Of a stretch of DNA of 8,460 nucleotides, positions 1-5,425 are shown piece after piece; position 1 is the stretch's first letter, and each line of letters opens with the position of its first letter. The notes beneath the pieces are model-generated. The model did not search any database and was not told the origin of the DNA. It worked only from the letters and a program-made list of their open reading frames with translations. The stretch comes from CAZEIW01 sp964512305 (GTDB taxonomy: Bacteria > Pseudomonadota > Gammaproteobacteria > Burkholderiales > Burkholderiaceae_F): contig CAZEIW010000096.1 in assembly GCA_964512305.1 (NCBI GenBank), forward strand, positions 1 through 8,460, in the 5' to 3' direction. A program made the translations under genes and the position numbers.

Positions 1-93
1 GTCAGGAGGATATTGACGGTCGATCAGCGCGATTTCACGACTTTCCGGTTGCGGGGGCGCAAAGGCTTTGATCTCGTGCGCTGGTATTCGTAA
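1..93 (+). CDS. PIN-domain (VapC-like) toxin, C-terminal fragment cut by the window edge
   Basis: Frame 1 is open from the first base and ends at TAA (91-93), giving 30 residues with the core ILTVDQRDFTTFRL followed by GRKGFDLV. This matches the usual C-terminus of PIN-domain proteins of the VapC type: a hydrophobic strand leading into T-x-D-x-R-D-F, with the last acidic residues of the metal-binding site, then a short basic segment and a final F-x-L-V strand. Such proteins are usually Mg-dependent ribonuclease toxins paired with a small antitoxin, which would lie to the left outside the window. The gene is convergent with rfaE2, with the palindromic repeat pair between them. The N-terminal acidic residues cannot be seen, so an intact toxin is not shown. 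The family call rests on a short motif recognised by eye. Confidence 0.68.
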   Translation, partial: VRRILTVDQRDFTTFRLRGRKGFDLVRWYS

Positions 94-100
94 GCGCCGG

Positions 101-203
101 GTGCTCCCCTCTCCCGCTTGCGGGAGAGGGGCCGGGGGTGAGGGCGCTCGCCGGCTGCAACCCTCACCCCCACCCCACTCCCGCAAGCGGGAGAGGGGAG
201 CAC
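101..203. repeat. Inverted pair of palindromic intergenic repeats (REP/BIME-like), possible two-way terminator
   Basis: Arm 101-144 and arm 161-203 are near-perfect reverse complements. The outer 26 bases match exactly, and the inner part ends in a G-rich block on the left arm and its complement on the right. A 16-base spacer (145-160) separates them. Each arm is also a palindrome: 106-117 pairs with 120-131 (12 bp around TT), and 173-184 pairs with 187-198 with one mismatch. The region can therefore fold as two small hairpins or one long stem. It fills the gap between two convergent genes, where such elements often sit and may stop transcription from both sides. There is no T run, so a classical intrinsic terminator is not supported. 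The core (ccctctcccgc / gcgggagaggg) resembles a dispersed repeat I recall from many GC-rich proteobacteria. Confidence 0.88.
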
Positions 204-206
204 GGT

Positions 207-701
207 CTAGGCCCCGCCCCGAAGCCGCGCCAGCAGCGCGCTCGTCGACCGGTCGTGCTCGAACGCGATCGCAACCACCTTCGCACCCCAAGTGCGCGCC
301 AGTTGCGCCTCCGGGACGGCGTTCATGTCGTAGTCCCCGCCCTTGGCGTAAACATCGGGCCGCACCAGCTCGACCACCGGCAGCGGCACCGCTTCGTCGA
401 AAATCGTCACCAGCGAAACGCTTTCCAGCGCGGCGACGATTGCCGCACGATCCGCCTGCGGGTTGACCGGGCGGTCGGCGCCTTTGCCGAGCAGGCGCAC
501 CGAAGCGTCCGAATTGATCGCCACGACCAGGCTCGCGCCCAGGGCTCGCGCCCGCGCCAGGTAGGTCACGTGGCCGCGGTGCAGGATGTCGAACACGCCG
601 TTGGTGAGCACGATCGGGCGCGCCAGCGTTCGCACGCGCGCCGCGAGGTCGCCGCGCGCGACGATCTTGTCCTCGAACGCGGGGGCAGGGCGCTCAGCCA
701 C
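207..701 (-). CDS. rfaE2: D-glycero-beta-D-manno-heptose 1-phosphate adenylyltransferase
   Basis: This 164-residue cytoplasmic enzyme transfers AMP from ATP to heptose 1-phosphate, giving ADP-D-glycero-D-manno-heptose, the product that HldD then epimerises. It is a single-domain nucleotidyltransferase of the cytidylyltransferase-like fold. TNGVFDILHRGH at residues 33-44 carries the HxGH nucleotide-binding motif (41-44), KGGDY lies at 120-124, and RSTS near 151-154 corresponds to the C-terminal ISSTT-type motif. The length fits the stand-alone form (also called HldC), whereas enteric HldE fuses this domain to the kinase. The start is GTG (699-701), chosen because a GGAG ribosome-binding site lies 7 bases upstream and the protein then has the normal length. 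It is the last gene of the minus-strand heptose group, 54 bases after the gmhB stop; the two genes probably overlapped before the duplication described under gmhB. It ends at TAG. Confidence 0.95.
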   Translation of the reverse strand: MAERPAPAFEDKIVARGDLAARVRTLARPIVLTNGVFDILHRGHVTYLARARALGASLVVAINSDASVRLLGKGADRPVNPQADRAAIVAALESVSLVTIFDEAVPLPVVELVRPDVYAKGGDYDMNAVPEAQLARTWGAKVVAIAFEHDRSTSALLARLRGGA

Positions 702-708
702 GCCCGGG

Positions 709-712
709 CTCC
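709..712 (-). promoter_or_regulatory. Ribosome-binding site of rfaE2
   Basis: On the minus strand GGAG lies 7 bases before the GTG start of rfaE2. It supports the GTG start. It sits just past the tandem repeat, so it was not duplicated. Confidence 0.6.
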
Positions 713-715
713 GGC

Positions 716-809
716 GCCGCTGCGGCTTCGAGCGTGCGCAACAGCGTGGAGTCGCTCACGGCGCCGCCGCAGCCTCGAGCGCGCGCAACAGCTTGGAATC
801 GCTCACGGC
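716..809 (-). repeat. 47-bp imperfect tandem duplication at the 3' end of gmhB
   Basis: The unit 763-809 is repeated directly at 716-762 with six differences in 47 bases. On the minus strand the first unit encodes AVSDSKLLRALEAAA at the end of GmhB. The second would encode AVSDSTLLRTLEAAA, but only one frame over. Because the period is 47 and not 48, the second unit begins with a TGA (756-758) in the GmhB frame and ends the protein. Four of the six differences are synonymous third-position changes in the GmhB-like frame; the other two give K to T and A to T. The second unit has its own in-frame stop at 694-696, overlapping the rfaE2 start. Confidence 0.9.
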
Positions 810-1346
810 GTCCGCGAGTGACGCGAAGCGCGCGCCTACCAGGCCGTCGGCGCAGGCCGCCTGCGGCAGCGCACGGCCGTCCTTGCCGAGCAGCACCCGC
901 TGCGGCACGCCGGCCGCGCGCGCGGCTTCCAAGTCGTCGCAGGTGTCGCCGAACATCACCGAGCGGGCGAGGTCGAGACCGTGCTTTGCCGCCGCCTGCA
1001 GGAGCATTCCCGGCGCGGGCTTGCGGCACGCGCAGGCGCGCAGGTAACTGCCGGCGGCATCGGTCGGATGATGCGGGCAGAAGTACACGCCCGCCAGCGG
1101 CGCACCCGCGTCGCTGAAGCGCTCGCGCATCCAGGCGGTGAGATGCTCGAAATCCGCCTCCGCATACATGCCGCGGCCGATGCCGGACTGGTTGGTGACG
1201 ACCACCAGCGCGAAGCCGCGCCGGGCGAGCTGCGCGCAGGCCGCGAGGGTGCCGGGAACGAATTCGAACTCCTCGCGCCGCCAGACGTAGCCGTGATCGA
1301 GGTTGATCACGCCGTCACGGTCGAGGAAGGCGGCCCGGGATGTCAT
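756..1346 (-). CDS. gmhB: D-glycero-beta-D-manno-heptose-1,7-bisphosphate 7-phosphatase
   Basis: This 196-residue HAD-superfamily phosphatase removes the 7-phosphate from heptose 1,7-bisphosphate, the step between the kinase RfaE1 and the adenylyltransferase RfaE2, in the cytoplasm. FLDRDGVIN at 7-15 holds the nucleophile D9 and general acid D11. TNQSGIGRG at 51-59 is HAD motif II with the substrate-loop residues. C90, H92, C105 and C107 form the structural zinc site typical of GmhB, followed by RKPAPGM with the motif III lysine K109. GDTCDD at 133-138 is motif IV. The ATG at 1346 lies six codons before the DRDG motif, as in the family, although no clear Shine-Dalgarno precedes it. The last 16 or so residues belong to a 47-bp tandem duplication that causes a frame change and the current TGA. 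One extra base at the 762/763 junction would extend the protein to about 217 residues and overlap rfaE2. The catalytic core is intact either way. Confidence 0.95.
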   Translation of the reverse strand: MTSRAAFLDRDGVINLDHGYVWRREEFEFVPGTLAACAQLARRGFALVVVTNQSGIGRGMYAEADFEHLTAWMRERFSDAGAPLAGVYFCPHHPTDAAGSYLRACACRKPAPGMLLQAAAKHGLDLARSVMFGDTCDDLEAARAAGVPQRVLLGKDGRALPQAACADGLVGARFASLADAVSDSKLLRALEAAAAP

Positions 1347-1388
1347 CGTTCAGCCCGTGTACTACGTTGACACCCCGCGAGCACGCGT

Positions 1389-1484
1389 CGACGTGGATGG
1401 CCGGGACAAGCCCGGCCATGACAAGCGCTAACAGCGCTCCAGTAGTCGGCGTCATCCCCGGGCTTGTCCCGGGGATCCACGTCG
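1389..1484. repeat. Inverted pair of hairpin repeats between hldD and gmhB
   Basis: Arm 1389-1422 and arm 1451-1484 are reverse complements over 34 bases except for two GG/CC dinucleotides, with a 28-base spacer. Each arm folds by itself: 1397-1405 with 1411-1419, and 1454-1462 with 1468-1476, each a 9-bp stem with a 5-base loop. The differing bases are GG...CC in one arm and CC...GG in the other (same orientation), so both stems stay fully paired. The element occupies about half of the 187-base gap between the hldD stop and the gmhB start. It resembles a dispersed intergenic repeat I recall from alpha- and betaproteobacteria. Whether it affects read-through into gmhB is unknown. Confidence 0.88.
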
Positions 1485-1533
1485 GCACGCTGGCACTCCG
1501 TGTCCACCCGGCACGGCCGGTTCGACCGGACCC

Positions 1534-2523
1534 CTAGGAATTCTTCAGCAACCACCGCACGTACGCCGACACCCCTTGCTCGACCGTCAGCGACGGCTCG
1601 GTATACCCCGCGGCCTTCAAGCGCGTCGTGTCCGCTTGCGTGAACGCCTGGTACTTCCCGCGCAGCGCGGTCGGAAACGAGATGTATTCAATCGTCCCCT
1701 GTGCCGCCGCCTGGCGCAGCGTGATCGCCCCCTGGCCGTTGGCCTCTCGTAGGGCGTTGACGACCGCCAGCGCGACGTCGTTGAAGCTCTGCGCACGCCC
1801 GGTGCCCAGGTTGTAGACGCCGCTGACGGCCCGGTTGCAGAAGAACAGGTTCGCCTTCACCACGTCGTCCACGTGGATGAAATCCCGCCGCTGCTCGCCA
1901 GGCCCGTAGCCGTGGCTTGCCTCGAACAGCTTGACCCGCGCCTCGCTGCGGAACTGGTGGAAGTGGTGGTAGGCGACCGACGCCATTCGCCCCTTGTGCG
2001 ACTCCCGCGGGCCGTAGACGTTGAAGTAGCGCAGGCCGACGATGGGCGCGGTGGCCGAGGGGAGGGCGCGCCTGACCACGTGGTCGAACAGCAGCTTGGA
2101 GTAGCCGTAGACGTTGAGCGGCCGCTCGTAGATCCGCTCCTCGGCGAACCCGGGGCCCATGCCGTACACCGATGCGGAAGATGCGTATACCAGCGGCACG
2201 CCCTCGTCCTGGCACCACTTGAGCAGCGTCGCCGAGTAGCGGTAATTGTTCTCGAGCATGTAGCGGCCGTCGGTTTCCATCGTGTCCGAGCAAGCGCCCT
2301 GATGGAACACGACGTCCGGGCGCCCGAGCTCGCGCCGGCGCACGCGCTCGATGAAGTCCACCTTGTCGAAGTAATCCGAGATCTCGCACTCGGCGAGGTT
2401 GCGGAACTTCTCCGCGCGCACGAGGTTGTCGACCGCGACGATGTCGGTCTCGCCCCGGTCGTTCAAGGCCTTGACGAGGTTCGCACCGATGAATCCGGCG
2501 GCGCCGGTGACGACGGTTTTCAT
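1534..2523 (-). CDS. hldD: ADP-L-glycero-D-manno-heptose 6-epimerase
   Basis: This 329-residue cytoplasmic short-chain dehydrogenase-type epimerase converts ADP-D-glycero-D-manno-heptose to the L-glycero form used for lipopolysaccharide inner core; it is also known as rfaD or waaD. TGAAGFIG at 6-13 is the Rossmann glycine motif for NADP, with VDN at 31-33 at the end of strand 2. HQGACSDTMETDG (74-86) is characteristic of HldD. YASSASVYG (113-121) holds the catalytic serine region, Y139-x-x-x-K143 is the catalytic pair, and SHKGRMAS (175-182) contains a lysine (K177) matching the second base described for Escherichia coli HldD. RRDFIHVDD lies at 212-220. The start at 2523 is chosen because the glycine motif then begins six residues in, as in the family; an in-frame ATG at 2586 would add 21 residues of no similarity. 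No strong ribosome-binding site is seen. The protein ends at TAG within a CTAG. Confidence 0.96.
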   Translation of the reverse strand: MKTVVTGAAGFIGANLVKALNDRGETDIVAVDNLVRAEKFRNLAECEISDYFDKVDFIERVRRRELGRPDVVFHQGACSDTMETDGRYMLENNYRYSATLLKWCQDEGVPLVYASSASVYGMGPGFAEERIYERPLNVYGYSKLLFDHVVRRALPSATAPIVGLRYFNVYGPRESHKGRMASVAYHHFHQFRSEARVKLFEASHGYGPGEQRRDFIHVDDVVKANLFFCNRAVSGVYNLGTGRAQSFNDVALAVVNALREANGQGAITLRQAAAQGTIEYISFPTALRGKYQAFTQADTTRLKAAGYTEPSLTVEQGVSAYVRWLLKNS

Positions 2524-2760
2524 GGGATCGATCGCGGCAGTTCCATCCGGACTTGCGGACGAGCCCGGCGTCGCGCATGTTGCCACATCCCGCCGCCGCG
2601 CTGGGGCGAAAATCGCGTCGGACTACCCAACTTAGTGAACGCTCAGACGAGCCGGAGGGTGTACCGCGGCGCGTCGAAGTCGCGTCCAGAGCTAGGCGTT
2701 GTCAGCGCAAGGCGAGAGATCTACGTAGAGGAGGAATCCGAAGCGCGGCGTCCACGCTTC
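2524..2760. other. Non-coding gap between rfaE1 and hldD
   Basis: No credible gene is seen in these 237 bases. On the minus strand a 6-bp inverted repeat (2740-2745 with 2755-2760) lies directly after the rfaE1 stop. It has no T run after it, so it is at best a weak terminator. The gap is long for an operon, so hldD may have its own promoter here, but I could not find a convincing -35/-10 pair. Confidence 0.4.
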
Positions 2761-3720
2761 CTAGGCTGCCCCGAACAGCTCGTCGAAACTCACCGTCGCC
2801 GTTCCCAGCTTCCCGACCACGATCCCGCCCGCCCGGTTTGCCGTGGCCACCGCGTCGCGCATCGGCATCCCGGCCGCGAGCATCGTGCCGAGCACCGCGA
2901 TCACCGTGTCGCCGGCGCCGCTGACGTCGAACACCTCGCGCGCCTGCGCCGGCACGTCCCACGCGCCTTCGTCCGAGAAGAGCGTCATGCCCTCTTCGCT
3001 GCGCGTGAGCAGCAGCGCCGCCACGGCGAGCTCGCGGCGCAGCTTTTGCGCCCGCCGCTCGAGGTCCGCCGCATCCTTCCACCGGCCGATCACCTCGCGC
3101 AGCTCGGCCCGGTTCGGTGTGATCATGGTCGCGCCGGCATAGCGCGAGTAGTCGTCGCCCTTCGGGTCGACCAGCACCGGGCGGCCGGCGGCGCGCGCGA
3201 GGTCGATCATGCGCGCAATGTGCGCGAGCCCGCCCTTGCCGTAGTCGGACAGGATCACGAGATCGCCGGTGCCGAGCAGCGCCTCGTAGTCGTCGAGGTG
3301 GGCCTCGAGCACTTCGCCCTGGGGCTCGCTTTCGAAGTCGATGCGCGCCAGCTGCTGGCGGCGCGCGACCACGCGCAGCTTGACCGTGGTGGAAAGCCCG
3401 GCATCGATCTGCAGGTGGTTCTCGATGTTGCTGGCCTTCAGTTGCGCCGCCACCGCGCGCCCCGGCTCGTCGTCGCCCACCACGGCCAGGAGGCCCACCC
3501 GCGCCCCCAGCGCCGCGACGTTGCGCGCGACATTCGCCGCGCCGCCCAGCCGTTCGTCGGTCTTGGCGATGCGGACCACCGGCACGGGCGCCTCTGGCGA
3601 AATGCGTTCCACTTCGCCGAACCAATAGCGGTCGAGCATGAGGTCGCCGACCACGAGGAGGCGGATGCGGGGCAACGCGTTGCGGTCGACAGAAGGCATG
3701 ATGTCGGAGACGTAAGCCAT
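2761..3720 (-). CDS. rfaE1: D-glycero-beta-D-manno-heptose-7-phosphate kinase
   Basis: This 319-residue PfkB/ribokinase-family enzyme phosphorylates heptose 7-phosphate at the anomeric carbon, giving the 1,7-bisphosphate that GmhB dephosphorylates; it is also called HldA. VVGDLMLDRYWFGEVERISPE (starting at residue 23) and LGGAANVARN (58-67) form the N-terminal sugar-binding signature. DPKGDDYSRYAGATMITPNR spans 185-204. DVSGAGDT at 265-272 is the PfkB C-terminal signature, with catalytic base D271 and the anion hole made by GAG. The length matches the kinase domain alone, so this is the split form. The start is uncertain: ATG at 3720 gives 319 residues, while ATG at 3699 gives 312 and a more usual distance to VVGD; neither has a clear ribosome-binding site. 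The FkbM methyltransferase gene ends 25 bases upstream on the same strand, which suggests co-transcription. The stop is TAG. Confidence 0.95.
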   Translation of the reverse strand: MAYVSDIMPSVDRNALPRIRLLVVGDLMLDRYWFGEVERISPEAPVPVVRIAKTDERLGGAANVARNVAALGARVGLLAVVGDDEPGRAVAAQLKASNIENHLQIDAGLSTTVKLRVVARRQQLARIDFESEPQGEVLEAHLDDYEALLGTGDLVILSDYGKGGLAHIARMIDLARAAGRPVLVDPKGDDYSRYAGATMITPNRAELREVIGRWKDAADLERRAQKLRRELAVAALLLTRSEEGMTLFSDEGAWDVPAQAREVFDVSGAGDTVIAVLGTMLAAGMPMRDAVATANRAGGIVVGKLGTATVSFDELFGAA

Positions 3721-3745
3721 TGAATCGTAGCGGAAATTGCCGCGA

Positions 3746-4456
3746 TCAGGCCTTCCGCTCCCACGACTCCCAAACGAACGGATAGCACCACGACTCCATG
3801 TGAGTCTGCCGAAGGCGCTCGCGCAGCGCGGTGCGCAGGGCCCTGGCGTCGGGCACGAAGTCGTGGAACTGGACTTGTATGAATCGAAAGCGGAGCACCA
3901 ATCCGGCCTCGATCATATGCTCGAGCAACTGATACTCGCCACCTTCGATGTTTATCTTGATGAGGTCCACTTCGTCGACGTGTTGCTCGCGCAAGACTTC
4001 CGACAACGCACGCACGCGTACGCGTTCGCCTTCGCCTGCGGCTTTGATTACGCTGGAGCCGTCCTCCTCGTCCGTGATCGCCACCTCGCCGTCGAACGAC
4101 GAGACCCCGTAGTTCAGGCATGTCACCCTCGGATCGTCTCGGAAACGGAGGGCGCAACTGGCGTGGTACGAGGCGACCGGCTCGAACACGAACACGCGGC
4201 TGCCGTATCTCGTCACGATTTCACCGGCGAAGTCTCCGTGATAGCCGCCGCAGTCGAGCACCGTTGAACGTGCGCTCAAGGGGTAGTTGAACCTCAGGCG
4301 CCGATCCGCATCGTCGCGCAGCCAACTCTCGTACGCTATGGAATGCTCGTCACGGACGACCCTGGTCATCCAGAACGTCCTCGCCCGGCGACCAAGTGCC
4401 AAAAGCGAGCGCGGAGCAACCCGCTTGACCCAGTTCCTCAGGTCGTTCCGCTTCAT
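3746..4456 (-). CDS. FkbM-family SAM-dependent methyltransferase, minus-strand copy
   Basis: This is a 236-residue protein with the FkbM methyltransferase fold, a family that transfers methyl groups from S-adenosylmethionine to hydroxyls on sugars or polyketides. VLDCGGYHGDFA (66-77) is SAM-binding motif I, VFVFEPV (88-94) is the acidic strand 2 motif, and IKINIEGGEYQLLEHM (166-181) is the FkbM signature block that replaces DxEG. No signal peptide or membrane segment is seen, so it is probably cytoplasmic. The ATG at 4456 is preferred over an in-frame ATG at 4525, because GGAG lies 6 bases before it and the longer form adds 23 residues with no family likeness. It is divergent from the other FkbM gene across 84 bases and precedes rfaE1 by 25 bases. 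The acceptor is unknown; a sugar of the locus glycan, possibly heptose, is a guess from context. Confidence 0.85.
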   Translation of the reverse strand: MKRNDLRNWVKRVAPRSLLALGRRARTFWMTRVVRDEHSIAYESWLRDDADRRLRFNYPLSARSTVLDCGGYHGDFAGEIVTRYGSRVFVFEPVASYHASCALRFRDDPRVTCLNYGVSSFDGEVAITDEEDGSSVIKAAGEGERVRVRALSEVLREQHVDEVDLIKINIEGGEYQLLEHMIEAGLVLRFRFIQVQFHDFVPDARALRTALRERLRQTHMESWCYPFVWESWERKA

Positions 4457-4462
4457 CGCTCG

Positions 4463-4466
4463 CTCC
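4463..4466 (-). promoter_or_regulatory. Ribosome-binding site of the minus-strand FkbM gene
   Basis: GGAG on the minus strand lies 6 bases from the ATG at 4456 and decides this start over the upstream ATG at 4525. Confidence 0.6.
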
Positions 4467-4527
4467 GCGCGTGCAAATCCGATCCTCGCGGAAAAGGGTC
4501 GTGTAACGTGCAGGCCCACGCGCATTT

Positions 4528-4533
4528 GGGAGG
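4528..4533 (+). promoter_or_regulatory. Ribosome-binding site of the plus-strand FkbM gene
   Basis: GGGAGG ends 7 bases before the ATG at 4541. It is the strongest Shine-Dalgarno in the window and decides this start over ATG codons further upstream in the same frame, the first at 4343, which would run antisense through the neighbouring gene. Confidence 0.75.
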
Positions 4534-4540
4534 CATCGGC

Positions 4541-5425
4541 ATGTTCGGACGCGGCATCGTTCGAATCTTGAAAAAGGCGGTCGACTCGCTGTCACCGCGG
4601 CTGGGCGTCTCATGGCGAATCATGCTGGACCGCCGAATGCTGGAATCCGCACCGGTCGAAACGCCGCTGGGATTCAGGTTCGTCGGGCATGCAGCCATGC
4701 AAACGGGGCGCTTCGAGCCGGAGGAAACCGCCCTCATATCTGGATTGCTGAGCGCTGCTGACAGCTTCGTCAATGTCGGGGCGAACATCGGATATTACTG
4801 CTGCATCGCGCTGTCGAAGGGTGTGCGGACGTTCGCCTTCGAACCGATCGAAACCAATCTTCAGTACCTCGCCCGCAATGTACTGGTCAACGGTTGGGAG
4901 CGCGGCATCGAAGTATTTCCGGTCGCAGCTGCGGAAGACATCGGTTTCGCGCCGATCTATGGTGGGGGAACCGGCGCCTCGCTGGTGAAAGGCTGGGCCG
5001 ATACGCCCGCAAGCTACGTGCGATACGTGCCGACGTCGACAATCGATCGCATGCTGAGCCCAGTGCTGCCCGCGGGCAACGTCCTGGTCCTGATGGACAT
5101 CGAGGGCGCCGAGCTCTCCGCGTTGAAGGGCGCGACAAACCTCATCGGTCGGGAGCCAAAGCCGGCATGGGTGGTCGAGATTTGCATCGACGTCCATCAG
5201 CCGGCGGGAGCGGTGGTGAATCCCAGGCTGGTCGAGACCTTCTCGATTTTCTGGGACGCGGGCTACGCGTGCTACACGGCCGACAGCCTCCGGCGGCCGG
5301 TTCTTCCGGCGGAGGTCGTTGCGATCGCCGAATCCGCGCACAACACGCTACCGACGCACAACTTCCTGTTCGTCGACAGACGGCGCCCGGTTTCCGAGCT
5401 GCTACCCGACATGCATCGGGTCTAG
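4541..5425 (+). CDS. FkbM-family SAM-dependent methyltransferase, plus-strand copy
   Basis: This 294-residue protein is the only complete plus-strand gene here. It carries FVNVGANIGYY (76-86), the usual FkbM SAM motif I; FAFEPIETN (98-106), strand 2 with the ribose-binding glutamate; and LMDIEGAELSALKGA (184-198), the FkbM DxEGaE signature. NFLF near 274-277 is a typical end strand. It is longer than the minus-strand FkbM protein by an N-terminal region of about 60 residues, ending in GRFEPEET, and by its C-terminal part. Outside the shared motifs the two are very different, so they are not a recent duplication. It probably O-methylates a sugar or sugar intermediate in the cytoplasm; the substrate cannot be read from sequence. 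It is convergent with the family 2 glycosyltransferase gene, and both stop codons lie in the CTAG at 5422-5425. Confidence 0.88.
   Translation: MFGRGIVRILKKAVDSLSPRLGVSWRIMLDRRMLESAPVETPLGFRFVGHAAMQTGRFEPEETALISGLLSAADSFVNVGANIGYYCCIALSKGVRTFAFEPIETNLQYLARNVLVNGWERGIEVFPVAAAEDIGFAPIYGGGTGASLVKGWADTPASYVRYVPTSTIDRMLSPVLPAGNVLVLMDIEGAELSALKGATNLIGREPKPAWVVEICIDVHQPAGAVVNPRLVETFSIFWDAGYACYTADSLRRPVLPAEVVAIAESAHNTLPTHNFLFVDRRRPVSELLPDMHRV

Larger units (their letters stand above)
4457..4540. promoter_or_regulatory. Divergent intergenic region between the two FkbM genes
   Basis: These 84 bases separate two divergently read starts and must hold, or lie close to, promoters for the plus-strand FkbM gene and for the minus-strand FkbM-rfaE1 group. 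The stretch 4473-4508 is less GC-rich than its surroundings. A weak -10-like TGTAAC is at 4502-4507 on the plus strand, but no good -35 partner lies at the expected distance. Both ribosome-binding sites are at its edges. The claim of promoters rests on gene layout, not on motifs. Confidence 0.35.

Noticed and set aside
101..203. CRISPR array
   Set aside because: There are only two units, in inverted rather than direct orientation, and no repeated spacing.
138..821. A 227-codon plus-strand frame over rfaE2
   Set aside because: It starts inside the inverted repeat and lies antisense to rfaE2; the product looks like random GC-rich translation.
1517..1529. Small hairpin (ccggt / accgg) just after the hldD stop as a terminator
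   Set aside because: The stem is only 5 bp and no T run follows on the minus strand.
1340..1555. Short frames on both strands giving peptides such as AGTSPAMT and DPRDKPGDD
   Set aside because: These are translations of the dispersed inverted repeat, often annotated by mistake as small proteins.
2524..2586. Extension of hldD to the in-frame ATG at 2586
   Set aside because: The added 21 residues precede the Rossmann glycine motif, which normally lies within the first ten residues of HldD.
1873..3723. A 616-codon open frame on the plus strand, antisense to hldD and rfaE1
   Set aside because: It runs opposite two unmistakable genes, has an arginine- and histidine-rich low-complexity product, and matches nothing known; such frames are expected opposite GC-rich genes.
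4343..4540. N-terminal extension of the plus-strand FkbM gene from an upstream ATG
   Set aside because: It would overlap the divergent FkbM gene in antisense, while a strong ribosome-binding site precedes the ATG at 4541.
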